Positions 1 to 8,914 of a DNA stretch of 64,000 bases are shown here, piece by piece. The translations under genes and the position numbers were made by a program. Positions within the stretch are counted from its first letter, which is position 1; every line of letters begins with the position of its first letter. The notes beneath the pieces were generated by a model. That model saw only the letters and a list, made by a program, of their open reading frames with translations. It was not told the DNA's origin and did not search any database. The stretch comes from Bacteroidota bacterium (lineage in GTDB: Bacteria; Bacteroidota; Bacteroidia; B-17B0; Aurantibacillaceae): assembly GCA_020403265.1 (NCBI GenBank), contig JADBXZ010000002.1, positions 211,413-275,412 of the forward strand, in the 5' to 3' direction.

Positions 1-66
1 ACTATAAATTGGTTTAAACAACCCGAAAATTTAATTAAGTACAAACACGATATTTATAATATCTGA
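1..66 (+). CDS. legB: C-terminal end of a LegB-like nucleotide-sugar 4,6-dehydratase (partial)
   Basis: Frame 1 is open from the window edge and ends at TGA 64-66, encoding 21 residues that start TINWFK and end DIYNI. That tail resembles the end of LegB-type NAD-dependent UDP-GlcNAc 4,6-dehydratases (inference from a short stretch). LegB makes the 4-keto-6-deoxy sugar that LegC transaminates, and the next gene is LegC-like and overlaps this stop as TGATGA. The assignment therefore rests on context as much as on residues. The catalytic part lies outside the window, so the cluster continues upstream. Confidence 0.6.
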   Translation, partial: TINWFKQPENLIKYKHDIYNI

Positions 67-1199
67 TGATTCCTTTATCGGTTCCAAATATTTCAGGTAA
101 CGAATGGACATACATTAAAGAGTGTCTTGATACAAGCTGGGTTTCTTCTGTTGGTAGTTATGTAGATAAGTTCGAACAATCACTTTGTGATTTCACAGGC
201 GCAAAACATGCAGTATCAACTGTAAATGGCTCTGCTGCATTGCATATTTCAATGCTTTTGGCCGGCGTAGAACAAAATGATTATGTTATTGTTCCTAACA
301 TTACTTTTATTGCTAGTGTAAATACAATCACTTATTTAAAGGCGTCCCCAATTTTGATGGATGTAGATAAAGATACCTGGCAAATGGATTTAGATCTGTT
401 GGAAGAGTTTTTATCAACCAAAACAGTTATTAAAGATAACGCATGTATTCATAAAGAAACAAATCGTGTGATTCGCTGTGTAATGCCTGTTCATGTATTA
501 GGTAATATGTGTAACATGAAACGTTTAATGCAAATAGCAAATACTTTTATGATTAAAGTAGTTGAAGATGCAACGGAAAGCTTAGGTTCTTATTACAACA
601 ACCAACACAGTGGCACCTTTGGTTTGTTTGGATGCATCAGCTTTAATGGCAACAAGATTATTACTACCGGTGGTGGTGGAATGATTTTAACCAATGATGA
701 GAAACTTGCTAAACGCGCAAAACACATTACTACACAAGCTAAGTCAGATTCATTTGAGTATATACATGATGAAATTGGATATAACTACCGCTTGGTGAAT
801 ATATTAGCCGCAATGGGTGTGGCTCAAATGGAACAATTACCTAAATTCCTGATTCGAAAAGAGGAAGTTTATAATTTATATATTAATTCATTTAACGCTA
901 TTAATGGGTTTAAGGAGCAGATAATTACCGATGGTGTGAAACAAAACAATTGGCTTCAAACATTTGTATTTCCTGATTCTAAAGACTTGATGAAAAAATT
1001 AACAGATGAAAAAATACAAGTTCGTCCGTTTTGGGTCCCCATGAATCAACTGCAAATGTTTAATAAAGAAATTTACGTATCAATTAATGATATAGCAGGA
1101 AGTATTTACAATACATGTGTAAGCATTCCTTGCTCAACTGGAATTACCAATCAGGAAGTTGAAAAGGTTATTAGTTCAATTTTAGGTTTTTATAAATAA
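66..1199 (+). CDS. legC: LegC-family PLP aminotransferase (DegT/DnrJ/EryC1)
   Basis: This is a 377-residue DegT/DnrJ/EryC1-fold aminotransferase. The family transfers an amino group from glutamate to a 4-keto nucleotide sugar; LegC-type members make UDP-4-amino-4,6-dideoxy-GlcNAc for legionaminic acid or bacillosamine. Seen: the opening IPLSVPNISGNEW typical of LegC, the PLP-phosphate loop NGSAALH (54-60), the cofactor aspartate in VEDATES (D168), and the Schiff-base lysine K197 in SFNGNKIITTGGGG. Length is normal for the family. The ATG overlaps the LegB stop, implying coupled translation. No NeuB-type synthase or LegG hydrolase follows in this block, so the amino sugar could also be an end product. 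Family assignment is firm; substrate is inferred. Confidence 0.85.
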   Translation: MIPLSVPNISGNEWTYIKECLDTSWVSSVGSYVDKFEQSLCDFTGAKHAVSTVNGSAALHISMLLAGVEQNDYVIVPNITFIASVNTITYLKASPILMDVDKDTWQMDLDLLEEFLSTKTVIKDNACIHKETNRVIRCVMPVHVLGNMCNMKRLMQIANTFMIKVVEDATESLGSYYNNQHSGTFGLFGCISFNGNKIITTGGGGMILTNDEKLAKRAKHITTQAKSDSFEYIHDEIGYNYRLVNILAAMGVAQMEQLPKFLIRKEEVYNLYINSFNAINGFKEQIITDGVKQNNWLQTFVFPDSKDLMKKLTDEKIQVRPFWVPMNQLQMFNKEIYVSINDIAGSIYNTCVSIPCSTGITNQEVEKVISSILGFYK

Positions 1200-1883
1200 A
1201 TGCTTTATAAAAAATATCGGGATATTTTATATAACGATACGCTAGTGGATATGCATATGCACAGTACATGGACGGATGGTGAGGGAAGTATTGAACAAAA
1301 CATCATGCGCGCTAAGGAACTTGGTTTACACTGTATTGCAGCTACTGATCACATTCGGACTGATTCAACCTATTTCGATGATTACTACAATGAAATTAAA
1401 ACTTTATCTGATAAATTAAGCTTTAACATTAAAGTAGGTTTTGAAGCAAAGGTTAGTAATTTTAATGGTGATATCGATGTGTCTGAAAAAGATTTAAAGA
1501 AATCTGAGATTAGTATATGTAGTGTTCATCGGTTTCCGATAGGTCGAAGACTTATTCCGTCCAAAGCTTTTTCGTCCAGTGTCTCGCAAGAAATTGAATT
1601 AGAGTTATCAATTGCCGCATTAACTAAAGGTGGGTTTAATACCTTAGGTCATCCTGGTGGAATGAGTTTGAGAACACATGGAGAATTTAAATTGGATTAT
1701 TTCGAAGAAATCATTTCAACATGTGCCAAGGTTGGAATTGCTTTTGATTTTAACGCTTCTTATCATCAGGAAGTTAAAGAAGGCTTAAAAGTGCTTTTTG
1801 AAAAATATAATCCTTTTATTTCAATCGGATCTGATGCTCATCGCATTGATTTTATTGGGAATGCAACTAAAACACTTTTTTAA
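1200..1883 (+). CDS. PHP-domain metal-dependent hydrolase
   Basis: A 227-residue single-domain PHP protein. PHP enzymes hydrolyse phosphoesters using a metal cluster held by His and Asp; relatives include histidinol phosphatase and the polymerase PHP domain. The metal-site motifs are visible in order: DMHMHS (H19, H21), ATDH (D50, H51), GFEAKV (E82), CSVHRF (H110), GHPGG (H151) and SDAH (D212, H214), so it should be active. It starts directly after the legC stop and is followed without a gap by an ATP-grasp gene. A phosphatase acting on a sugar-phosphate intermediate would fit the context, but the substrate is unknown. Confidence 0.8.
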   Translation: MLYKKYRDILYNDTLVDMHMHSTWTDGEGSIEQNIMRAKELGLHCIAATDHIRTDSTYFDDYYNEIKTLSDKLSFNIKVGFEAKVSNFNGDIDVSEKDLKKSEISICSVHRFPIGRRLIPSKAFSSSVSQEIELELSIAALTKGGFNTLGHPGGMSLRTHGEFKLDYFEEIISTCAKVGIAFDFNASYHQEVKEGLKVLFEKYNPFISIGSDAHRIDFIGNATKTLF

Positions 1884-2867
1884 GTGGGCAATAGTATAAA
1901 TATTGGTATTACCGGAACTGGCAGTTTAATTGGTCAGGCAATTATTAAATGTATTAAGCTATCTGTTTTAAAAAGTCAAATTAATTTAATCGGCTTTGAT
2001 TACATTCCTGGTTCGGTAGGTGCCTATTGGTGCGAAACGAATTATTTGTTGCCGGATATTTTCAAGAAAGATATTAAGGAGGAGATATGGCTTTCATCCC
2101 TCATTGAAAAAGTTAAGTTGCATAAATTAAACGTGTTATTCATCGGTATAGATTTTGAATTACCGGTTTTCGCTAAACACAGAGATTACATAGAAAAAGA
2201 AACAAATTGCCACGTTATTGTAAGTAACGAAAAGGTAATAGAGATTGCTGATGATAAATATCTGACAGCCTCTTTTTTAAAAGAAAACAATCTGTATTAT
2301 CCAAAATCTTATACACTACTGAACTATAACTCACAATTGAGTTTTCCAATGATTATTAAACCAAGAATTGGTTTCAGAAGTGTTGGGTTTAATCTCATTA
2401 AAACACAGGAGGAATTTGACAGAATTATGCCAACAATTAAGGAGCCTGTTATTCAGGAGTGTATTGGTAATATTGAAGATGAGTATACCTGTGGAATTTT
2501 ATTTTTAGATAATGAATTAAAGGGTAGTATCGCACTGAGGCGTACATTAAAGGAAGGGAATACATCTACAGCCATGTATCATAAAGACACACCTCAGATC
2601 ATCTATGATTACTTAAAAGACGTTTCCTATAAACTAAGACCATACGGTGTTTTAAATTTTCAATTGAGATTAGACAATGAGGGCCTTCCAAAAATTTTTG
2701 AAATAAATGCAAGGCATAGTGGTACAACCTATATGAGAGCCCTTTTTGGATACAATGAAATTGAATACATTATTTGTTATTGTATGAATCTGCCACTGCC
2801 AAGCTTAACTAATTTGAAGGAAGGAAAGGTTGTGCGCTTTTTTGACGAGTTTTTTACTAATAATTGA
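1884..2867 (+). CDS. ATP-grasp carboxylate-amine ligase
   Basis: A 327-residue ATP-grasp protein of the CarB/D-Ala-ligase type. These enzymes activate a carboxylate as an acyl phosphate and join it to an amine. Seen: a Rossmann-like pre-ATP-grasp region beginning ITGTGSLIGQA, a nucleotide-binding stretch IIKPRIGFRSVG around residue 160, the hinge segment VIQECIGNIEDEYT, and the metal-binding FEINARHSGTT near residue 275. The start is GTG, immediately after the PHP stop. It could attach an amino acid or hydroxy acid to the 4-amino group made by LegC; that is inference from context. No domain hints at a specific substrate. Confidence 0.8.
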   Translation: MGNSINIGITGTGSLIGQAIIKCIKLSVLKSQINLIGFDYIPGSVGAYWCETNYLLPDIFKKDIKEEIWLSSLIEKVKLHKLNVLFIGIDFELPVFAKHRDYIEKETNCHVIVSNEKVIEIADDKYLTASFLKENNLYYPKSYTLLNYNSQLSFPMIIKPRIGFRSVGFNLIKTQEEFDRIMPTIKEPVIQECIGNIEDEYTCGILFLDNELKGSIALRRTLKEGNTSTAMYHKDTPQIIYDYLKDVSYKLRPYGVLNFQLRLDNEGLPKIFEINARHSGTTYMRALFGYNEIEYIICYCMNLPLPSLTNLKEGKVVRFFDEFFTNN

Positions 2868-3685
2868 CTAAACAAAGAATAATCATTACCGGTGCAAATG
2901 GATTTATTGGATCTCATTTAGTATCAAAATTAGTTAATAAATATCATGTAATTGGAATTGATCATCACTCAACCGGGAAATCAGGGAATTATCATCAAAT
3001 CAATTTGTTGGACGTTGATGTTGAACAATTTCAACATAAATGGGAAGGAGATGTTTTTATACATTTAGCATCTGTGATGGCTAATGCACAAAACCTAATT
3101 GATATTTCGGTTGTTAACCAAAACAATACGATGTCATTTAACGCTGCAAACCTCGCAGTGCAACTTAAATGCAAACACTTTATTAACTTGTCAAGTTCAT
3201 CTGTCTATCCAAATATAAACGGAATTTTTACAGAGGATTCAATAATTGATCCTTCACAGAATACAGATGCTTTTTACGGTTTATCTAAGTTTAATTCTGA
3301 GGTGATAATTGATAAGCTGCTGATGGGTCGATTAAAAGTTACGCATTTACGTAGTTCAATGATTTACGGTGAAGGCGTTAATTCTAGTCGCATCTGGCCG
3401 GTAATGGAGAAAGAACTGAAGGAACAGAACACTGTAACTGTATACGGGAACGGCGAACGTTTAATAAATCAACTTCATATTAATTCGTTATTAAGCATTA
3501 TTGAAAATGTTATTGTTCGGTCAATTACCGGTAAGTATAACATTAAGGATGAAACGATTTCTACAAAAAAACTGGCAGAAAGAATTATTTCGCAGAAAGG
3601 AAATCCGGAAAGTAAAATTGTTTTAATAAACGAAGGAAATATGAGCAAATTTGAATTAGACAATTCAAAATACAATAGTTTGTAG
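2864..3685 (+). CDS. NAD-dependent epimerase/dehydratase (extended SDR)
   Basis: A 273-residue extended short-chain dehydrogenase. The NAD-binding motif GANGFIG lies at 10-16 and the catalytic Y138-x3-K142 pair in YGLSK, with the active-site Ser stretch LSSSSVYP just before it. Extended SDRs of this size epimerise, dehydrate or reduce nucleotide-linked sugars. It starts with TTG overlapping the ATP-grasp TGA by four bases, a coupling style repeated in this cluster. It is somewhat shorter than classical 4,6-dehydratases, which fits a reductase or epimerase better, but the reaction cannot be fixed from sequence. Confidence 0.8.
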   Translation: MTKQRIIITGANGFIGSHLVSKLVNKYHVIGIDHHSTGKSGNYHQINLLDVDVEQFQHKWEGDVFIHLASVMANAQNLIDISVVNQNNTMSFNAANLAVQLKCKHFINLSSSSVYPNINGIFTEDSIIDPSQNTDAFYGLSKFNSEVIIDKLLMGRLKVTHLRSSMIYGEGVNSSRIWPVMEKELKEQNTVTVYGNGERLINQLHINSLLSIIENVIVRSITGKYNIKDETISTKKLAERIISQKGNPESKIVLINEGNMSKFELDNSKYNSL

Positions 3686-3688
3686 TTC

Positions 3689-4225
3689 ATGAGCACATTA
3701 AAGCACCTCAAATACATAGCAACTTTTCCAAAAATTGGACCGGATATGTATTTCACACATTGGCTTTTATTTTTTAAACCATTTAGACTATGGTTTCAAA
3801 AGAGAAAGTTAGGTGCTATAGGCGACGGGAGCGAAATCAGACCATATGCTATTATAGATGGAACAAAAAACGTTTTTATAGGAAAAAATGTAATTATACC
3901 AGAAGGCGTTCGTTTGGTAACAGATGCCTCTGACTCTGAAGCAAAAATTATTATTGAAGATTCAGTTCTATTTGCACCAAATGTTGCGGTGTATTCAACT
4001 ACGCATACATTTAGTAATACAGAAATACCTATTAAGGAACAGGCATTGCTTAACAAAACTACTATTATAAAAGAAAATTCTTGGATTGGTATTAATTCTG
4101 TGATATTGGCCGGAGTGACTATAGGTAAACATGTAGTAATTGGTGCAAATAGTTTTGTAAACAAGGATATTCCTGATTTTTCAGTGGCGGTTGGCAACCC
4201 TGCTAAAGTAATTAAAACATTATAA
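3689..4225 (+). CDS. left-handed beta-helix acyltransferase (hexapeptide repeat)
   Basis: A 178-residue trimeric-type hexapeptide acetyltransferase, related to WbbJ/maltose O-acetyltransferase proteins. Imperfect hexapeptide turns run from about residue 45 to 165. The likely catalytic histidine is H106 in YSTTHTFSN, and the C-terminal NPAKVI signature closes the helix. Such enzymes transfer acetyl from acetyl-CoA to a sugar hydroxyl or amine. It follows the SDR by 3 bp and precedes HisF by 1 bp, so it belongs to the same transcription unit. It may acetylate the amine installed by LegC, a LegH-like role, but O-acetylation is equally possible. Confidence 0.8.
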   Translation: MSTLKHLKYIATFPKIGPDMYFTHWLLFFKPFRLWFQKRKLGAIGDGSEIRPYAIIDGTKNVFIGKNVIIPEGVRLVTDASDSEAKIIIEDSVLFAPNVAVYSTTHTFSNTEIPIKEQALLNKTTIIKENSWIGINSVILAGVTIGKHVVIGANSFVNKDIPDFSVAVGNPAKVIKTL

Positions 4226-4226
4226 A

Positions 4227-5069
4227 ATGATTGCAACGCGCATCATCCCACGTTTAGATATAAAGGGTCCAAATCTTGTGAAAGGTATTCATCTCGAAGG
4301 TTTGCGTGTTTTAGGTGACCCTTCAGAGTTCGCAAAGTTTTATTATGAACAAGGTGCGGACGAATTAATTTATCAGGATGTAGTAGCAAGTTTATTTGAG
4401 CGGAATTCTTTGCACGACATTATTTCAAAAACTGCAAAACAAGTATTTATACCGATTACAGTTGGAGGAGGCCTGCGTTCCATTGAAGATATAAAGCAAG
4501 TTTTACGAGCCGGTGCAGATAAAGTTTCGCTTAATACGGCTGCCATAAAAAATCCACAACTAATAAAAGAGGCAAGTTTAAAGTTTGGATCTTCAACAAT
4601 CGTTGTAGCAATAGAAGCAATCAAGCAATCTGATGGAACTTATCACGCATATATTGATAATGGTCGCGAAGAAACAGGTATGGAAGTTGCTAGGTGGGCA
4701 AAACAAGTTGAAGAATTAGGTGCTGGCGAAATAAATTTAACTTCAGTAGACAGAGATGGAACAGGATTAGGGTTTGATTTAGAGTTGATAAAAATGGTAA
4801 CAGATTTGGTTTCAATCCCTGTTATTGCTCATGGCGGACCCGGTAATATAAATCACACAGCAGAGGCTGTAACTAAAGGAAATGCGCATGCCGTTTCTTT
4901 AGCATCTGTTTTACATTATGATGCCATAAAGCATAATTTTAATTTAGAAAAAGTTAATGAGGGCAATTTCGAGTTTCTAAAGGCCAATAGAAATTACTCA
5001 AAAATTAGTCCTTGTAATTTAGAGGAAATAAAGACTCATTTTAAAAAGGAAGGATTAGTGGTACGATAG
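4227..5069 (+). CDS. HisF-like ammonia-channel subunit of a sugar amidotransferase (E130 variant)
   Basis: A 280-residue (beta/alpha)8 HisF homologue. In histidine synthesis HisF receives ammonia from HisH and closes the imidazole ring with Asp11 and Asp130. Here D11 is kept (RLDIKGP), but position 130 is glutamate (VVAIEAIK), and the VDRDG motif is present (D175, D177). It is about 25-30 residues longer than usual, with the extra part at the C-terminus. Neighbours are HisH and a PP-loop sugar amidotransferase, the same trio as HisF2/HisH2/WbpG of Pseudomonas O-antigen, where ammonia builds an acetamidino group. Its likely role is ammonia delivery rather than histidine synthesis; no other his gene is nearby. 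Confidence 0.85.
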   Translation: MIATRIIPRLDIKGPNLVKGIHLEGLRVLGDPSEFAKFYYEQGADELIYQDVVASLFERNSLHDIISKTAKQVFIPITVGGGLRSIEDIKQVLRAGADKVSLNTAAIKNPQLIKEASLKFGSSTIVVAIEAIKQSDGTYHAYIDNGREETGMEVARWAKQVEELGAGEINLTSVDRDGTGLGFDLELIKMVTDLVSIPVIAHGGPGNINHTAEAVTKGNAHAVSLASVLHYDAIKHNFNLEKVNEGNFEFLKANRNYSKISPCNLEEIKTHFKKEGLVVR

Positions 5070-5072
5070 ATT

Positions 5073-5708
5073 ATGAAGAAGATTGTTATAATTGACTATT
5101 CATTAGGAAATTTGTTTAGCGTAAATCAGGCCTTAGTAAATAGCGGCGCTAATGTATGTATATCAGATAAACCCACTGATTTGTTAGAGGCCGATGCTGT
5201 GGTTTTGCCGGGTGTTGGCGCATTTAATGAGGCGATGGGTAATCTCCAGAAAAGCAAGTTAGATAAGGCCATACTTGATTGCATTAAACAAGGTAAACCA
5301 TTTTTAGGCATTTGTTTGGGTATGCAATTATTATTTAATAATAGTGAGGAATTTGGTTCTACCAATGGGCTTGGTATAATTGACGGGACTATAAAAAAAT
5401 TTAAATCATCCGGTTATCAAAAAATTTTAGTGCCACAGGTTGGCTGGAATAATATTTTAGCACCAAAAAATATGAATTGGGAGAAAACAATTCTAAAGGG
5501 AATAAATGAAAATACGTATATGTACTTCGTTCATTCTTATTATGCATTGCCAAAGAATGCAGAGAATGTCCTTTCTGAAACAACTTATTCAGACATTAAA
5601 TATTGTTCAGCGGTGATTAAAGATAATGTTACTGCAACACAATTTCATCCCGAGAAGAGTGGGGAGGAAGGGCTAAGGATATACACCAATTGGTTAAATA
5701 CAATATAA
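5073..5708 (+). CDS. HisH-like glutaminase subunit of a sugar amidotransferase
   Basis: A 211-residue class I glutamine amidotransferase of the HisH type. The catalytic triad is intact: C81 in GICLGMQ, and H192 and E194 in QFHPEKS. The oxyanion-region PGVGAF is at 46-51. It should hydrolyse glutamine and pass ammonia through the neighbouring HisF-like barrel. It lies 3 bp after hisF and 1 bp before the PP-loop amidotransferase. This order and the lack of other histidine genes point to sugar amidination, not histidine synthesis (inference by analogy with HisH2). Confidence 0.9.
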   Translation: MKKIVIIDYSLGNLFSVNQALVNSGANVCISDKPTDLLEADAVVLPGVGAFNEAMGNLQKSKLDKAILDCIKQGKPFLGICLGMQLLFNNSEEFGSTNGLGIIDGTIKKFKSSGYQKILVPQVGWNNILAPKNMNWEKTILKGINENTYMYFVHSYYALPKNAENVLSETTYSDIKYCSAVIKDNVTATQFHPEKSGEEGLRIYTNWLNTI

Positions 5709-5709
5709 A

Positions 5710-6939
5710 ATGACAAAACACGAAACATACTATGGGTTGCCACACGATGTGAAATTTTGTAAAAAATGCATCATGAGTAATCAGCGCCCTGCTTCTACCG
5801 TAGAGTTTAAGCATACCAAGGATAGTAAAAAGGTAACCATGAATTTTGACGAGCATGGCATTTGCGATGCTTGTAGAGCTAATGAACAAAAAGCGTCAAT
5901 TAATTGGAACGAGAGAGAAGAGAAATTATTGCAGTTACTAGATAAATACCGCAAAAACGATGGGAGTTACGATTGTTTAATACCTGGGAGTGGTGGTAAA
6001 GACAGCGCTTATCAAGCACATGTATTGAAATACAAGTACGGAATGAATCCTTTAACTGTTACTTGGCCGCCAATTTTGTATACCGACTATGGGTATAAAA
6101 ATTTTAAAAATTGGTTAGATGTTGGAGGATTTGATAACGTTAGTTTTAATCGCAATGGTAAAGTAATGAAATTACTTACTAAACTTTCTATTGAAAATTT
6201 GTATCACCCGTTTCAGACATTTATTTTAGGGCAAAAAAATTTAGGACCTAAATTAGCCGCTAAGTTTAACATTCCATTAGTATTTTATGGTGAGAATGAA
6301 GCTGAGTATGGAAATCCAATTGCAGATAACTCTTCCTCATTAAGAGATAAATCATTTTACTCATTCAATAACATTAATGATATCTATCTTGGAGGCGTTT
6401 CAATTGCAGAACTTCGTGAGAAATATAAGGTGCGGTTGTCAGATTTAATGAGTTTTTTACCACCAACAGCAGAAGAGCTTAGCAAAAATGATATTCAGGT
6501 TCATTATTTAGGTTATTATTTGAAATGGACACCACAAGAAGTTTATTATTACGCTGTAGAAAATACAGGCTTTCAAGCAAGGCCGTTTAGAACGCAAGGA
6601 ACATACAGTAAATATAATAGTATTGATGATAAAATCGATGATTTACACTATTATACAACTTACATCAAGTTTGGAATTGGACGCACAACCTATGATGCTT
6701 CGCAAGAGATAAGAAATCATCACATCAACAGAGATGAAGCAGTAGCGTTAGCTAAAAAATTTGATGGTGAATTTCCTGATAAATATTTTAATGAGATTAT
6801 GGAATACCTCGAAATAAATCCGGAGTATTTTAAAAATGAATTATGTGATAAGTTCCGCAGCCCTCATTTATGGAATAAAGTAAATGGTGAATGGAAATTG
6901 CGTTATAATGTTTGGGGTGGAGGTACAGATGATAAGTAA
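5710..6939 (+). CDS. N-acetyl sugar amidotransferase, HisHF-linked (WbpG/PseA family)
   Basis: A 409-residue PP-loop enzyme of the WbpG/PseA family. These adenylate an N-acetyl carbonyl and add ammonia to give an acetamidino group on a sugar. Seen: a zinc-type four-cysteine N-terminus (C17, C20, C52, C55), the ATP-pyrophosphatase loop SGGKDS at 94-99, and a TWPP motif after the loop. It ends the HisF-HisH-amidotransferase triplet, which supplies ammonia. The substrate is plausibly the LegC-derived sugar or a 2,3-diacetamido uronic acid; this is inference. It shares the SGGKDS loop with the 33682 enzyme, unlike the three stand-alone copies elsewhere in the cluster. Confidence 0.9.
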   Translation: MTKHETYYGLPHDVKFCKKCIMSNQRPASTVEFKHTKDSKKVTMNFDEHGICDACRANEQKASINWNEREEKLLQLLDKYRKNDGSYDCLIPGSGGKDSAYQAHVLKYKYGMNPLTVTWPPILYTDYGYKNFKNWLDVGGFDNVSFNRNGKVMKLLTKLSIENLYHPFQTFILGQKNLGPKLAAKFNIPLVFYGENEAEYGNPIADNSSSLRDKSFYSFNNINDIYLGGVSIAELREKYKVRLSDLMSFLPPTAEELSKNDIQVHYLGYYLKWTPQEVYYYAVENTGFQARPFRTQGTYSKYNSIDDKIDDLHYYTTYIKFGIGRTTYDASQEIRNHHINRDEAVALAKKFDGEFPDKYFNEIMEYLEINPEYFKNELCDKFRSPHLWNKVNGEWKLRYNVWGGGTDDK

Positions 6940-7957
6940 AACTAGCGTTGCTGTAATTGGTGCAGGACGAATGGGCTTAAGACATTGTAATGGTGTGCTG
7001 GAATCTAATTTGGTGAACGAGTTATATGTAGTAGATATTAATGAAGCCTCTCTTTCTAATGCTAGGGAACAATTAAAAAAACACGAAACGCAAAAGATAA
7101 ATTATCTTTTATTAGATAATTTTTTGAAATTGAGCAATAGTATTGAAATAATTATTCTGGCTTCAACAGCTGGGCATAGAATTGGCTTGAGTAATCAGCT
7201 TTTGAAATTTAACACAAGATACTTTTTAATTGAAAAACCCTTAGGCCAATCAATGGAGGAAGTTAATCAACTGTTGAATTTTTTTGAAAAGCAAAATAAT
7301 TGTAAGGCTTTTGTAAATTTAAATACACGTTTATATCCTTCATATATACGGTTAAAAAGTGATTTGAAATCCTTACCGCAATTTAATGGTCCTTTAACTA
7401 TATCTATAAATACTGGTACTGTTGGTATAGGCGCAAATGGAATTCACTATATCGATCTGTTAAAATATCTAACAGACGCTTCCCACATAAAAATAAAACA
7501 CGCATCAATAGACGATTTCGTAATACCGAGTGGCAGAGGAAAAGAGTTTGGTGATTTTGGAGGGTATGCAATTTTGGAGTATTTAAACTCAAAAAGCGAA
7601 TTGTTAGCAACCGCGCACTTGATTTTAGGTTCGCAAACAACAGTTCTTGGTCCTTGGGAAATTGTTGGGTCACATGGTCGAATTTTGATAGATGAATTTG
7701 AACAAACGCGCTTTAATAAATACAGAAAAGCAGATAGCGAGTTGCCTGTAAACAGATATGCCGGTGATTATTTACCTATGGAGACTGAAGTGTTTGAAAT
7801 CCCTTTTCTGAATGATTTAACTAAACATTGGTTTATTCAATTAAATAATGGAGAATATATTTTACCAACATTAAGTGAAACAAAAATAGTTCATGCGACA
7901 TTGTTTGACTGGTTGAATCATAGTTCAAAATACAAAAACAATTTTCCAATCACATAA
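6929..7957 (+). CDS. Gfo/Idh/MocA-family sugar dehydrogenase
   Basis: A 342-residue NAD(P)-dependent dehydrogenase of the Gfo/Idh/MocA family. The Rossmann motif GAGRMG is at 11-16 and the EKP motif at 102-104 (the EKP lysine is catalytic). IHYIDLL lies later, where the family often has a catalytic histidine. I chose ATG 6929 rather than an in-frame ATG at 6884: it gives the N-terminus MISKTSVAVIGAG close to the Rossmann strand, follows a purine-rich GGGGTGGAGG, and limits overlap with the upstream gene to 11 bp. Such enzymes oxidise a sugar-nucleotide hydroxyl or reduce a ketone. The next gene is a second member, suggesting a linked two-step conversion. Confidence 0.85.
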   Translation: MISKTSVAVIGAGRMGLRHCNGVLESNLVNELYVVDINEASLSNAREQLKKHETQKINYLLLDNFLKLSNSIEIIILASTAGHRIGLSNQLLKFNTRYFLIEKPLGQSMEEVNQLLNFFEKQNNCKAFVNLNTRLYPSYIRLKSDLKSLPQFNGPLTISINTGTVGIGANGIHYIDLLKYLTDASHIKIKHASIDDFVIPSGRGKEFGDFGGYAILEYLNSKSELLATAHLILGSQTTVLGPWEIVGSHGRILIDEFEQTRFNKYRKADSELPVNRYAGDYLPMETEVFEIPFLNDLTKHWFIQLNNGEYILPTLSETKIVHATLFDWLNHSSKYKNNFPIT

Positions 7958-7960
7958 ACA

Positions 7961-8914
7961 ATGAAAATTGCAATTATCGGTACCGGCCTAATGGCCATTG
8001 AATATGCAAAAGTTTTAAAAGGGCTTAACGAATCGTTCATAGTTATAGGACGAGGCGAAAAAAATGCAAGCGCCTTTTATGAAGCAACACAAATAAAGGC
8101 TTTTACCGGAGGTCTAGCTTCTAATATTAAACAACTTGATAATGTTACGCATGTTATCAATGCAGTAGGTATTGAGTCTTTAAAAGACGTTACCATAGAA
8201 TTGTTGAATTCGAACATTGAAAACATATTGCTTGAAAAGCCTGGTGTGGCATATCCTAATGAAATAAATGAAATTGCTGAGTTAGCAAATAGAAAAAAAG
8301 CGAATATTGTTCTGGCGTATAATCGAAGATTTTACCAATCAACCATTAAGGCAAAGGAGTTGATTGAACAGGATGGTGGCGTTGTTGCTTTTAATTTTGA
8401 ATTCACTGAATGGGCACATCAAATAGAAACAATAAAACACTTAAAAACAAGGGCTGAATTAGAGAATTGGTTTTTAGGGAATTCAACGCATGTGATTGAC
8501 TTAGCATTTTATTTAGGGGGTACACCAAAAGAACTAAATTGTTATGTAGCAGGTAAAGATAAAATAGAATGGCATCCTGCATCAAGTAGTTTTTCAGGCT
8601 CTGGTGTTTCTGATAGAGACGCTTTATTTTCATATAGTGCTCATTGGCAAACGCCTGGCAGATTTGTGCTGGAAGTTTTGACTACAAAAAACCGATATAT
8701 TTTTAAACCTCTTGAAAAATTACAAGTTCAAAAATTAGGCACAGTGGCAGTTAATTTTTGCGAGGATATTGATTATAGATTGGATGAGGTCTACAAGCCT
8801 GGATTTTATTTACAAACAAAGGCTTTCTTAGTAAACGATTTAAACAGTTTTGTTTCGCTTGATGAACAAGCAAAACTTATAAACGGGGTTTATAAACAAA
8901 TGAGCGGGTACTAA
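7961..8914 (+). CDS. Gfo/Idh/MocA-like oxidoreductase, second copy
   Basis: A 317-residue protein with an N-terminal Rossmann motif IGTGLMA (6-12) and the EKP motif at 92-94. The C-terminal domain has STHVIDLAFYLG where the family's conserved histidine helix sits. It is only distantly similar to its upstream neighbour and shorter than typical members. It starts 3 bp after the first copy and its last base overlaps the next start (TAATG). Activity is probable because the key lysine is kept. The substrate is not deducible; adjacency suggests successive oxidation and reduction of one nucleotide sugar. Confidence 0.8.
   Translation: MKIAIIGTGLMAIEYAKVLKGLNESFIVIGRGEKNASAFYEATQIKAFTGGLASNIKQLDNVTHVINAVGIESLKDVTIELLNSNIENILLEKPGVAYPNEINEIAELANRKKANIVLAYNRRFYQSTIKAKELIEQDGGVVAFNFEFTEWAHQIETIKHLKTRAELENWFLGNSTHVIDLAFYLGGTPKELNCYVAGKDKIEWHPASSSFSGSGVSDRDALFSYSAHWQTPGRFVLEVLTTKNRYIFKPLEKLQVQKLGTVAVNFCEDIDYRLDEVYKPGFYLQTKAFLVNDLNSFVSLDEQAKLINGVYKQMSGY

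Noticed and set aside
3796..4236. Minus-strand open frame of 146 codons
   Set aside because: Antisense shadow of the hexapeptide acyltransferase; no recognisable motif.
4227..5708. HisF/HisH as histidine biosynthesis genes
   Set aside because: No other his gene is nearby, the HisF catalytic positions are altered (E130 here, L11 in the second copy), and both pairs adjoin PP-loop sugar amidotransferases.
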